Source of the DNA: DATFQE01 sp963738205
Lineage (GTDB): Bacteria > Actinomycetota > Thermoleophilia > Gaiellales > Gaiellaceae
Direction of reading: 5' to 3'
Assembly: GCA_963738205.1 (NCBI GenBank)
Contig: CAVTVQ010000007.1
Coordinates: forward strand, 1-64,000
Length of the DNA stretch: 64,000 nt
Each line of letters opens with the position of its first letter. The first letter of the stretch is position 1. Positions 8,249 through 16,715 of this stretch are shown here, one piece after another. Below the pieces are notes generated by a model that ran no database searches, was not told the DNA's origin, and saw only the letters and a list, made by a program, of their open reading frames with translations. The position numbers and the translations under genes were made by a program.

Positions 8249-9471
8249 AGAGCCTGGGTTGAGCGTTCGCCTCAAACTCACCCTGAGCTACGCCGGGTTC
8301 CTCATGCTGGCAGGTTTCTTGATGCTCGCGGCCGCGTGGTTCGCAGGCCAGCCAGGGCAATCGTTCGACTTCCTGCTGCGATACGTACCCGACGATGTGA
8401 TCAGCACGCTCGGTGGCTTGGTGCCCGGGAACCGCTCGTTCCTCCTGCGCGCTTTCGCTCCGGCCGCGGCCATCGTTCTGGCGTTCCTGCTGGTGTTCGG
8501 TCTCCTGGGAGGGTGGATTCTCGCCGGCCGCATGCTCGCCCCCCTGGCCCGAATCACAGACGCCACACGCATGGCCGCGACCGGGTCACTCTCCCACCGG
8601 ATCGAGTTGGAAGGCCGTCAGGACGAGTTCCGCGAACTCGCCGACAGCTTCGATGCCATGCTCGCGCGGCTCGAAGCACACATCGCCGAACAGCAGAGAT
8701 TCGCAGCCAACGCCTCCCACGAACTGCGCACCCCGCTGGCGATCACGCAGACACTTCTCGACGCCGCCCGCAACGATCCGAACCGCGACACCGGCGAGCT
8801 CGACGAACGCCTCCGCGCCGTCAACGCCCGAGCGATCGACCTCACCGAAGCATTGCTCCTGCTCAGCCGCGCCGACCAACGGTCCTTCGCCCGAGAACAC
8901 GTCGACCTGTCCCTCGTAGCCGAAGAAGCCACTGAAACGCTCCTCCCCCTCGCAGAAAAACGCGGCCTCACCATCGAAACCTCCGGCGACATGACCCCCA
9001 CCATCGGCTCGCACGCGCTCCTGCTGCAGTTGAGCACGAACCTCGTGCACAACGCGATCGTCCACAACCTGCCCGAACAGGGCACCGTCTGGGTCACGAC
9101 CAGCGTTCATGCCCAAGAGTGCGGTGATCACCGTCGAGAACACCGGCAAGAAGCTCACCCCACAGTCAGTTGCCACGCTTGCCGAGCCGTTTCTTCGCGG
9201 CACCGAACGCATACGCAGCGACCACGCAGGTGTCGGCCTCGGCCTGGCAATCGTCAAGAGCATCACCCAAGCACACGACGGAACCCTCACCCTCACCCCC
9301 CGGGCCGCTGGCGGGCTCCGCGTCACGGTGCAACTACCCGCCGCGCCACCGCACCCACGAGGCGATCGAGCGAACGGTTTGGGGACAGGTCTCGGGGACA
9401 GGTACCGGGTTCCTCAGGGCCGCCCAGGGCATCTCGAGGAAGAGGTCGACAAGAGCCCCGAAGGTGCATAG
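8241..9471 (+). pseudogene. HAMP sensor histidine kinase (VanS-like), frameshifted in the ATPase domain
   Basis: Cognate sensor kinase of the preceding regulator, GTG start overlapping its stop. It has two transmembrane helices (about 17-33 and 73-98) around a short extracytoplasmic loop, a HAMP linker, the H-box ASHELRTPL with His160 and an N-box NLVHNAIVHN. The frame breaks at about 9110: reading continues in the + 1 frame from PKSAVITVENTG to the G-box DHAGVGLGLAIVKSI and GGLRVTVQLP. One extra base at about 9111 accounts for it. It is either a real frameshift that inactivates the kinase or a sequence error. The tail past about residue 385 runs into repeat R3 and is probably not native. Confidence 0.85.
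9378..9430. repeat. dispersed repeat copy R3 (divergent)
   Basis: Weaker relative of R1 and R2 with GGGGACAGGT twice. The minus-strand frame gives a related peptide (GTCPRDLSPNR versus RTCPQNLAPTR). It overlaps the 3' end of the kinase reading frame and precedes tRNA fragment B by 152 bp. Confidence 0.5.
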
Positions 9472-9872
9472 ACCCACGGAAAACAAGGCGGGAAGCCGGC
9501 CTCCTCGAACCCTCCGCTGAAGACGAAATCCTCCATGGTAAGGATGGGGTCTCCGGTTCGAGTCCGTCAGAGGGCTTCAAGACAAAATCCCTGCAAAAAG
9601 GCATGTTATGTGGGCTGCCTTGACGCGCCAATGAGCGTCGCCGGTACGCCGCGGGTACACATTCTGCGACTGGCGGGCATGCGCGCGGGCAAGCGTGACA
9701 TCACGTGTCGCGTTGCGACACACCTCACTTAGGAGATGAAGCTGCGCGCTCTCGATAATCCCCCTGCATACGTCCACACATCGTTGCCTTCCTGGGCAAG
9801 AACATGACCCCTCCCTCCGGGGAGGAGGTCACCGCGGCTGGCCGCCGAGGCCGCGAGGGGTATGGTCGCCCA
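9472..9872. other. intergenic region with a tRNA-Thr fragment
   Basis: Apart from tRNA fragment B (9530-9576) nothing gene-like is seen. Short open frames here are probably chance. The piece right after the fragment is relatively A-rich (ACAAAATCCCTGCAAAAAGG), as often seen beside att sites. Confidence 0.45.
9530..9576 (+). repeat. tRNA-Thr(GGT) 3'-half fragment B
   Basis: tRNA positions 27-73: CCTCC, loop ATGGTAA (anticodon GGT with T33), GGATG, variable GGGTC, T-arm TCCGG-TTCGAGT-CCGTC (two mismatches), acceptor AGAGGGC and T. No D-arm upstream. Second of five fragments. Confidence 0.75.
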
Positions 9873-10289
9873 GTGGCCGACTACACAATCGTCCCTATAT
9901 CCGACGTCCCCGACATGGCTGTCGAGGTCGGCATGGATCCGGACCACTTCGAGATCCGCTTCATGCGCGAGCGCCTCGGGCTGAAGAACTTCGCCGTCAC
10001 CTACGAGCGCTTCGGTGGCGGCTGGCGCGCTCCGGAGGGCCACGCCCAGCGGCGCGGGCACCGGCACACGGTCCAGGAGGAGGTCTACTTCCTGGTCTCC
10101 GGCCGTGCGCAGGCGAAGTTCGACGACGAGGTGGTCGACATCGAGCCGTGGACGGCGGTTCGCGTCCCTCCGGAGACGGCGCGCTCGTTCCGCGCGGCCG
10201 GCGAGGAGGACGCCGTCTTCGTGTCGATCGCAGCCCCGCAGGCCGGTCTCGATGACGTCGAGTTCCTCCCGGACTACTGGGAAGACTGA
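9873..10289 (+). CDS. cupin-domain protein
   Basis: Small single-domain cupin of about 138 aa. The motif-1 region has GHRHTVQEEVYFLVSGRA (His-rich, probably one metal site) and motif 2 reads EPWTAVRVPPETARSFRA, where the usual G-x5-PxGxxH-x2-N motif is degenerate with Arg in place of His. It could be a metal-poor, regulatory or binding cupin; no substrate can be assigned. GTG start (VADYTIV) preferred over the upstream frame from 9804, which has a non-coding look. It faces the minus-strand secreted-protein gene across two hairpins. Confidence 0.8.
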   Translation: MADYTIVPISDVPDMAVEVGMDPDHFEIRFMRERLGLKNFAVTYERFGGGWRAPEGHAQRRGHRHTVQEEVYFLVSGRAQAKFDDEVVDIEPWTAVRVPPETARSFRAAGEEDAVFVSIAAPQAGLDDVEFLPDYWED

Positions 10290-10376
10290 CGCCCGCGCGT
10301 CCGGGCCGCGTGCCAGCCGAGGCCGAGGGCCTCAAAAGCGCTCGGCCGTACGCGCACCAGCGTCTCGTCCTCGCCT

Positions 10377-10404
10377 TCGAGCCCCCATTGAGCGAAGGGC
10401 TCGA
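10377..10404. terminator. stem-loop between convergent genes (first)
   Basis: Perfect 8-bp arms TCGAGCCC / GGGCTCGA with a 12-nt loop, about 90 bp beyond the cupin stop. Confidence 0.4.
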
Positions 10405-10418
10405 GGCAGGTCACGGGC

Positions 10419-10463
10419 TGGGGAGGAGAGGAGCGGCTTCCTGCTCGAGCCGCCCCCTCCCCA
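10419..10463. terminator. G/C-rich stem-loop between convergent genes (second)
   Basis: Outer stem TGGGGAGG / CCTCCCCA plus inner stem GCGGC / GCCGC, just before the 3' end of the minus-strand gene at 10478. Probable bidirectional terminator for the convergent pair; no clear T-run. Confidence 0.5.
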
Positions 10464-10477
10464 CGAATCCCAAGAGT

Positions 10478-10942
10478 TCAGTCGTCATCGTCCGATCGGC
10501 CGAAGGTGTACGTCCCGTCCCAGGCGAAGTTGGGCCAGCCGAGAGGTGTTACGGCGACTCGGGCGTGGAACCGGCGGAACTTCCCGGTCCCGCCCGAGAG
10601 CGTGACGGTGCCGGTGAACGTCGCGAGATCGAGAACGACGTGCCCGTACGCGTCGTTGTTGCCCGGCCCGTCGATGATCAGGTCGCTGTTCAACTGGCCA
10701 CGGATCGGATCAGCGGCCGAGGCGTAGATGACTTTCGAGCCGGGTTTGATCGCCGGGAGGCTCGAGGACGTGATCGTGCAGTGCTGACCGGCGAGGCCCG
10801 AATACCCGTCGCAATCCTTCGTAACGAGGAGCTCTCCGCTCCTTGACGTGGAGCGAGCGTTCTCGGCAGAGCTCGCGACGGCGAGCGCTCCTGCCGCAAC
10901 CGTGGCCAGGAGCAATCCGACGATTGACTTGATACCGATCAT
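10478..10942 (-). CDS. secreted protein, beta-rich, unknown function
   Basis: 154-aa exported protein. A clear signal peptide (MIGIKSIVGLLLATVAAGALAVASSA) is followed by a domain with two cysteines (DCDGYSGLAGQHC) and a repeated beta pattern including FTGTVTLSGGTGKFRRFHARV, which resembles the dirigent/allene-oxide-cyclase-like barrel proteins of actinobacteria. That family link is a guess from the GTGKF-type motif. It ends in an acidic tail. ATG preceded by AAAGGAGGAAGTC. Its start overlaps the stop of the gene at 10939-11211, so the two are probably co-translated. Confidence 0.8.
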   Translation of the reverse strand: MIGIKSIVGLLLATVAAGALAVASSAENARSTSRSGELLVTKDCDGYSGLAGQHCTITSSSLPAIKPGSKVIYASAADPIRGQLNSDLIIDGPGNNDAYGHVVLDLATFTGTVTLSGGTGKFRRFHARVAVTPLGWPNFAWDGTYTFGRSDDDD

Positions 10943-11211
10943 GACTTCCTCCTTTGGTCGTTGACCGCGGACGAAACGGTCATCTGCACGAGTGGCCGGA
11001 GTGTCCTCGCCTCGTGGCACGTGCCGGTGACTGCGCTGGCGGCCTCATGCGCCCGCGCCGGATCGAAGGCCCAGCCCTCGAGCACGAGCCCCGCCGTCTC
11101 ATCGTCACGAACGAGCGAGACGCTGGTCACGCCGAGGCGGGCGAGCGCGTGGAGCGCCGCCGGCGGCAGGGCCGGCACCTCGTTCGAGACCGGGAACAAC
11201 ACGACTGCCAT
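10939..11211 (-). CDS. small conserved-looking protein, unknown function
   Basis: 90-aa protein with no recognised domain. Visible features are a hydrophobic N-terminus (VVLFPVSNEVPALPPAALHALARLG) and an alternating strand/helix pattern (VTSVSLVRDDETAGLVLEGWAFDP). ATG at 11211 is preceded by AAAGGAGCGGAGGT. It overlaps the secreted-protein gene by the stop/start. The pair sits downstream of the LAL regulator gene (11278) on the same strand and may be its target operon (inference). Confidence 0.6.
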   Translation of the reverse strand: MAVVLFPVSNEVPALPPAALHALARLGVTSVSLVRDDETAGLVLEGWAFDPARAHEAASAVTGTCHEARTLRPLVQMTVSSAVNDQRRKS

Positions 11212-11277
11212 CGCCACCTCCGCTCCTTTCCGGGCGGGATCTGTGGCAACGACGCTAGGTCTGGATGACCCTCCGGA

Positions 11278-14052
11278 TCATCGGGCGTTTCCCGCATGTT
11301 CGGCCTCGAGATCCCGCACATGCGCGGCGAGTTCGGCGCGGTTGCGGGCTCCGAGCTTCCTGAGCGCGTTGGAGACGTGGCGCTCGATCGTCTTCGGCGA
11401 GAGGAAAAGTGTCTGCGCGATCTCGCGGTTGATTGCACCCGAGGCCACCAGCCGCGCCACCTCCCGCTCGCGTGCTGTCAGCGGAGCCCCGGTCGGTCCC
11501 CGGCGCCATGTGCGGACCCCCAGCGCCCGAAGCGCCTGCTCGGCGAGTTCCTGCACCGTCCCGGCGCCTCGCTCGCGCGCGGCCGACGCGACGCCTTCGA
11601 GAACCCTCACCGCCGCCTCGCTCCCTGCCTCCGCGAGCGCGCGCCCGAGATCGAGCCGGATCCAGATCGCGTGGAGACGATACGGCGATCGCTCGGCGGC
11701 AGCAAGCGCGGTCTCGAGACCCGCCACGCGTGCCGCGACGTGCGTCTCCACGAGCGCCCCGCCGTACAGGCTGAGGATGGCATTCTCCGCCTCGGCGTGC
11801 ATGTTCAGGCCTCTCCAGCGGGCAAGCGCCCGCCGCGCCTCCTCACGCCCGCCCACACGTGCGAGCGCCTCGACCGAGTAGAGGAGAAGCTCGGCTCGGC
11901 ATCGTGGGCAGCCTGCCGTCTCCGCGCACAGGCTCCCTTTCGCGATCTCGTCTCTGACGATGGTCGCGGCCTCGGGGCCGTCGAGGCGGGCTCTCCAAAG
12001 CGCGACATCCGCATGGCAGGCGATCCGCATGTGCTCGCTCGGCTCGTCCACAACCTCACGCTCGATCCGGCGCAGAACCTCGCGTGCATCCCCGCGCTCG
12101 ATCGCGACTCGGCTGGCCATACGTACGACGCGGTGTCGGCCACGAGGTACGTCGCCGGCACGGGCGGCGACTTCGGTCGTCTCGAGGACGACCTCCTCCG
12201 CATCGGCGAGTTCGCCTGCTGCCCGGAGCGAAAGCGCGAGGTAGTAGCCGGCGTCGACCGCGATCCGGGGAAGGACGTGGCGGTGCGCCTCCGTCCAGAC
12301 GCGGCGGGTCCGCGCGATCGCCTCCTGCACGTTTCCGGTGAATCGCAGCGCGGATCCGACGAACAGAGACGCCGTCAGGTTCGACTCGACGTCCGATCCA
12401 CGGAGGGCCGCCTCGCGCTCCTCGGCGGCCCTCAGCATCGCCTCGAAATCGGCTTCCTGGAGCGCTACTTCGGCCTCCAGTCGGCGGGCGTCGATGAATG
12501 CCCGGCGAGCGCGCCCGTGTAGCGACGCGACGCCGCCCGAGCCTGCCGCGAGACGGGCCGCGCTGGCAGCCGCCTCTCGAGCGAGCCCTCGCCCCTCCGC
12601 CGTCTGCTGCTCGAGCCAGAGGTGGATCGCCGCATCCTGCGTGCGCAGCTCCAGGCGGAGAACCTCGTCGGCGGCGGCGATCTGCTGCGCGTGGAGGAGG
12701 TACTCGCGAGCCTCCGCCGCCCGCTCGATCGCATAGGCGGCCTTCGAGGCGGCAAGTAAGGCCGACGCGCGCCGCAGCGGCTCGACCGCCCGTTCGGCGA
12801 CGATCGACCAGCGCGAGATCGCCTCCTCCTGCTCGCCCAGCTCGGTCGCGAACGCAGCGACCTCCTCTTCCAAGGCGAGCGAATCCGGGTCGAGCCGGTC
12901 GGATTCGTCGGCGATGCGACCGAGCAGATGAAGGCCGTCGAGGCCGAGCAGGGTGCGCCTCGGTGAGCCGGCGAGACGCAGGGCCAGGTCGACGGTCGGC
13001 ATTCCTGCGGCTCGACGGTGCTCGAGCGCTTCCCTGAGCAGCTGCACGTCGTCGCCTGCCTCGAGCTCGATGCGCTCCCCGAAGCGGCGGTGCAGGGCCT
13101 GCCGGACGTCATCGGGCAGATCTGCCAAGGCCGCTGTCCGGATCAGGTCGTGACCTAGACGCAGTGTCCCGGCGGACTCGCTCACAAGCCCACGCCTGAC
13201 GAGCTCCGTGACGGCGTCCTCGACGCGAGCCGACGGCCAGTCTTCGAGAGCGTCGAGGTCGGCGACCGAGATCGGGCGTCCCGCGACGGCCAGCACGCCG
13301 AGCACGACCACCGCGTCCGAGCCCGCGCCGCGGAGCCTCGGCGTCAGCAGTTGGTCGCTGCGTGTGGTGGAGCCTCCCGCGGGAGCGAGAGCCTCGAGCC
13401 AGAACGGCGATCCCTGAGCTCGCTCCCACAGCTCGACCGCGGATTCGCCGTCGAGGCCGGAGTCGAGCGCGAGGGCCAGCTCGACTCCCTCGTCGCGCCC
13501 CAGCGGGCCGAGCTCGATCCGCACCACACGCTCGTCCGGCAGGCTCTCGCCGAGTACGCTGCCGCGTTCGTCCAGCCGGCTCGCTGCGAAGACCGCGAGG
13601 CGTTGCTCCGAGTCGCACGCAGCACGGATGAGGTAGTGACAGAGCGCAAGCGAGAGCTCGTCGAGCCACTGGAGGTCGTCCACGACCAGTAGCCCCGGCT
13701 CGAGCTCTCGGAGGGCACGATGGGCCGCCTCGAACACCCGGACCGGCTCGAGTGCGACCGGATCGTGGGAGCCGAAAGCGAGCTCTTCGACAAAGGGCCC
13801 GTGCCTCGGCGCCGCTGTGAGGCTCCGCAGCAGCCCTGCCGCGGCCGCCAGGGGAATGGCACGTCCAGCCTCGTACCCGATGACAGCGAAGGAGTGCGCA
13901 AGCTCCATTCGCGAACGCGCCTCGGCCAGGAGCCTGGTCTTGCCGGAACCGGGCTCGCCGATGACGATCGCCGCTGCCGGCCCCGCGGAGCTCGCGGTGA
14001 CCGTCTCGGCCAGCGCGTCCAGCTCTGCAGTTCTACCGACGAACACCTTCAT
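11278..14052 (-). CDS. LuxR-family transcriptional regulator with AAA/NACHT-like ATPase (LAL/MalT type)
   Basis: Large ATP-binding LuxR-type regulator, 924 aa. The N-terminal ATPase has Walker A GEPGSGKT (about 33-40) and Walker B LLVVDDLQWLD. A long alpha-helical TPR-like middle region follows. The C-terminus is a LuxR helix-turn-helix: PLTAREREVARLV, then SPKTIERHVSNALRKLG. ATG start chosen at MKVFVGRTAEL because the ATPase starts there; about 145 further codons are open upstream but look non-coding and contain an operator-like palindrome. Members usually act as ligand-dependent activators; the ligand is unknown. Likely targets are the two small genes just downstream. Confidence 0.93.
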   Translation of the reverse strand: MKVFVGRTAELDALAETVTASSAGPAAAIVIGEPGSGKTRLLAEARSRMELAHSFAVIGYEAGRAIPLAAAAGLLRSLTAAPRHGPFVEELAFGSHDPVALEPVRVFEAAHRALRELEPGLLVVDDLQWLDELSLALCHYLIRAACDSEQRLAVFAASRLDERGSVLGESLPDERVVRIELGPLGRDEGVELALALDSGLDGESAVELWERAQGSPFWLEALAPAGGSTTRSDQLLTPRLRGAGSDAVVVLGVLAVAGRPISVADLDALEDWPSARVEDAVTELVRRGLVSESAGTLRLGHDLIRTAALADLPDDVRQALHRRFGERIELEAGDDVQLLREALEHRRAAGMPTVDLALRLAGSPRRTLLGLDGLHLLGRIADESDRLDPDSLALEEEVAAFATELGEQEEAISRWSIVAERAVEPLRRASALLAASKAAYAIERAAEAREYLLHAQQIAAADEVLRLELRTQDAAIHLWLEQQTAEGRGLAREAAASAARLAAGSGGVASLHGRARRAFIDARRLEAEVALQEADFEAMLRAAEEREAALRGSDVESNLTASLFVGSALRFTGNVQEAIARTRRVWTEAHRHVLPRIAVDAGYYLALSLRAAGELADAEEVVLETTEVAARAGDVPRGRHRVVRMASRVAIERGDAREVLRRIEREVVDEPSEHMRIACHADVALWRARLDGPEAATIVRDEIAKGSLCAETAGCPRCRAELLLYSVEALARVGGREEARRALARWRGLNMHAEAENAILSLYGGALVETHVAARVAGLETALAAAERSPYRLHAIWIRLDLGRALAEAGSEAAVRVLEGVASAARERGAGTVQELAEQALRALGVRTWRRGPTGAPLTAREREVARLVASGAINREIAQTLFLSPKTIERHVSNALRKLGARNRAELAAHVRDLEAEHAGNAR

Positions 14053-14458
14053 CTCCCGGCCAATGGAGCGTGCGTCCCCTCTTCTGCGCTGGCGGGCATC
14101 CGAGCCCGCGACGCTGGATTCTCGGATCCCCGATGCCGGCACGCGCACAACCGGCGCGCCGTTGCAGGAGGACGTTCTGCGGTGCGCGCGCGGCCGGCCG
14201 GACCGTGGCCGCGCGGTCGGAGTGTTCGCGACGCGACGAACTGCTCCTCGCGCCCCGTCACGGCGTGCCTGCCCATCTCTTCCGATCGTAGGCCACCCCA
14301 GCCGACCGTGGAAACGCCGCATGCGATGCCCCGGTACCTCGGCGCTCGTTCCGGATCCGACTCGGCGGCGGACGTTGCTCTGCCCACACCGCAGAGCAGG
14401 CATCCTCGTCACGGAGCCCGCCGCGGCAGATCCTGCGAGTACGCGATCACTCGATGCC

Positions 14459-14483
14459 GTTGCTCGTTCTTCAAACAGACAAC
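14459..14483. promoter_or_regulatory. 25-bp operator-like palindrome, copy 1
   Basis: GTTGCTCGTT-N5-AACAGACAAC. Same length, geometry and identical right arm as the perfect palindrome at 26734-26758; three mismatches within the arms. It lies about 400 bp upstream of the LAL regulator start. TetR-type operator shape. Confidence 0.45.
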
Positions 14484-14622
14484 GCACCGCGGGTACGAGA
14501 CGGGTACATCAGGTTGGTACGCGCGGGCAGGCGCGAACATCCGCGACACACTCAGAGGGCCAAATTTGCAGGACAAACGTGCCCGTGAATGCCCGGTCGT
14601 GTACGCCTGCACCGCGTCTGAA

Positions 14623-14669
14623 CTTCCACGGTAAGGAGGGGGTCTCCGGTTCGAGTCCGGAAGAGGGCT
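14623..14669 (+). repeat. tRNA-Thr(GGT) 3'-half fragment C
   Basis: The best preserved copy. CTTCC / GGAGG anticodon stem around loop ACGGTAA (anticodon GGT; C replaces the usual T33), variable GGGTC, T-stem TCCGG / CCGGA fully paired around TTCGAGT, acceptor AGAGGGC and T. The T-stem differs from fragments A and D (GACGG / CCGTC) by compensatory changes, so pairing is conserved. No 5' half. Confidence 0.8.
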
Positions 14670-14797
14670 TTACGAAAAGGCCTGCAAATCACCGTTCCGC
14701 TCGTCAAGGCAGCAAACGCGTGTCTCGTGCGGGCACTCGCGGGTCATCTGGCGGTTCGCACGTTGTTCGCACGCGGAGGCGGCGCCGCCGCTCTGAG

Positions 14798-16672
14798 TTA
14801 ACTCATCCGCCGGTACCGCCAAACGGAGAGCGGCACGAAGATCGCCACGATTCCGACGATCCACGCGAGCGCGCCCCCGAGCGAGTCCGGTACACCTCCG
14901 GTGAGGGCGAGGGTGCGCGCCGCGTCGGCGGTCAGCGTCACCGGCGAGGCTTCGGCGATCGGCTGCAGCCAGCTCGGCATGCTCGAGACCGGGACGAAGA
15001 CCGAGCTCGCGAAGACGAGCGGGAACAACAGCACAAATCCGGCCGTCTGAGCGGTCTCGGCGCCGCGGACGACCAAGGAGACGAATGCGAAGATCCAGCT
15101 GAGGGCGAACCCGAAGGCGGCGACGAGGGCGACGCATGCGATCGCTCCGATGACGCCCCCCTGGAAACTGAAGCCGACCAGGTAGCCGACGACGATCATC
15201 AGGCCGATGATCAGGACGTTTCGGACGAGGTCCGCGGTCGTTCGCCCGAGCAGGACGGCCGAGCGCGCCATCGGCATCGAGCGGAAGCGGTCGATCACGC
15301 CTCGGCGCAGGTCCTCAGAGAGCCCGACCGCCGTGTTCGAGGCGCGGAACGTCACCGACTGGACGAAGATCCCGGGCAGGAGGTAGTCGACGTAGGTGAC
15401 TCCCGCCGGCAGCGCCAGGCTGACGGCACCGCCGAAGACGTAGACGAACAGGACGACGAACATGATCGGCTGGATCGTCGAGAACACGAGGAGGTCGGGC
15501 TGGCGCCAGAAGTGGCGGAGGTTCCGCATCGTCACGATGGCGCTGTCGTTGAGGCTCGTCTGGGCACCTCGCAACGACGGCGCATGCGGGCGCGGGAGCC
15601 GGCGAGGACGGTCCGGTGCCTTCTCGTCGGGCACGGCAGCGGCGTTCTGCGGTGTGCCGTTCTCGCTCGGCGCCTGACCGGTCAGCTGGAGGAAGACGTC
15701 GTCAAGCGTTGGGCGGCGCAGGCCCATGTCGCTGACGCCGATCCCGGCGCGACGTAGCTCGGCGGCGGCCTCCTCGACGAGGACGAGGCTCTCCCGCGGC
15801 GCCGGCAAGGTCAGCCGATTCGGCCGCTCATCCGTCTCCGGGGCGCCGCAGCCGACGCGAAGGAGCGCGGCCTCAGCCTCGTCGCGCTGTTGCACGTCGG
15901 TCAGCTCGACCTCGAGGATCTGGCCGCCGACACGGTCTTTCAGCTCATTGCCCGTCCCTTCCGCGATCACGCGGCCGTTGTCGATCACGGCGATCTCGTC
16001 CGCGAGCTGATCCGCTTCTTCGAGGTACTGCGTCGTCAACAGAATCGTCGTCCCCTCACGGCGCAGGTCGCGGACGATCTCCCAGATCTCGTTGCGACTC
16101 CGTGGATCGAGGCCCGTCGTCGGCTCGTCGAGGAACAGCACGCGCGGCTGCGTGAGCAGGCTGGACGCGAGGTCGAGTCGCCGTCGCATCCCGCCCGAGT
16201 ATGTCTTCGCCGTTCTGTCGGCAGCGTCGGTGAGCTCGAAGCGCTCGAGCAGCGCCGACGCTCGGCTGCGCGCCTCCGCGCGAGAGAGCCGGAACAGCCG
16301 CCCGAACATCTCGAGGTTCTCGCGGCCCGTCAGGAGCTCGTCGACCGCGGCGAACTGACCGGTCAGGGCCAGCAGCTCGCGCACGCTCGCCGACTCCGCG
16401 ACGACGTCGTGCCCGAGCAGCTCGGCCCGTCCCGCGTCCGGCTCTAGCAGGGTCGCCAGGATGCGGACGAGCGTCGTCTTGCCCGCCCCGTTCGGGCCGA
16501 GGAGACCGAAGACCATCCCCTCCGCAACCTCCAGATCGATGCCGGCCAGCGCCGTCGTCGACCCGAACCGCCTGACCACACCCCCGACACGGACGGCAGG
16601 CGGACGGCTGCGTCGCGATCTATTGGACTCACGCTGCGACAACGAGGTCGCACTGTGAGGGTGTCCCTGCAC
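14798..16672 (-). CDS. ABC exporter, fused ATPase and permease (DrrA-DrrB type)
   Basis: Single-chain ABC-2 type exporter half, 624 aa. The ATPase domain (about 25-330) has Walker A GPNGAGKTT, signature YSGGMRRRLDLA, Walker B VLFLDEPTTGLD and a switch His region QYLEEADQLADE, with the DrrA-like C-terminal extension. A low-complexity linker (about 330-375) leads to a six-helix ABC-2 permease with DLRRGVIDRFRSMPM, the usual loop motif. DrrA and DrrB are normally separate genes; here they are one. Substrate unknown, drug or lipid export likely. GTG start; the exact start among upstream GTG/ATG codons is uncertain. No regulator adjoins. Confidence 0.92.
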   Translation of the reverse strand: MQGHPHSATSLSQRESNRSRRSRPPAVRVGGVVRRFGSTTALAGIDLEVAEGMVFGLLGPNGAGKTTLVRILATLLEPDAGRAELLGHDVVAESASVRELLALTGQFAAVDELLTGRENLEMFGRLFRLSRAEARSRASALLERFELTDAADRTAKTYSGGMRRRLDLASSLLTQPRVLFLDEPTTGLDPRSRNEIWEIVRDLRREGTTILLTTQYLEEADQLADEIAVIDNGRVIAEGTGNELKDRVGGQILEVELTDVQQRDEAEAALLRVGCGAPETDERPNRLTLPAPRESLVLVEEAAAELRRAGIGVSDMGLRRPTLDDVFLQLTGQAPSENGTPQNAAAVPDEKAPDRPRRLPRPHAPSLRGAQTSLNDSAIVTMRNLRHFWRQPDLLVFSTIQPIMFVVLFVYVFGGAVSLALPAGVTYVDYLLPGIFVQSVTFRASNTAVGLSEDLRRGVIDRFRSMPMARSAVLLGRTTADLVRNVLIIGLMIVVGYLVGFSFQGGVIGAIACVALVAAFGFALSWIFAFVSLVVRGAETAQTAGFVLLFPLVFASSVFVPVSSMPSWLQPIAEASPVTLTADAARTLALTGGVPDSLGGALAWIVGIVAIFVPLSVWRYRRMS

Positions 16673-16715
16673 GCTGCATTACCTCCTGGGCGACGCCCCG
16701 ATTATCGCGGCGCCA

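Larger units (their letters stand above)
14053..14797. other. 745-bp region without a protein gene; palindrome and tRNA fragment C
   Basis: No convincing CDS. It carries a 25-bp operator-like palindrome (14459-14483), the repeated pieces GCGGGTACGAG / ACGGGTACATC after it, and tRNA-Thr fragment C (14623-14669). The 5' part is the leader of the LAL gene. Confidence 0.5.

Noticed and set aside
14070..14634. Open frames in the gap upstream of the LAL gene as small proteins
   Set aside because: Arg/Pro-rich, no ribosome site, no recognisable pattern, and several overlapping frames are equally open.
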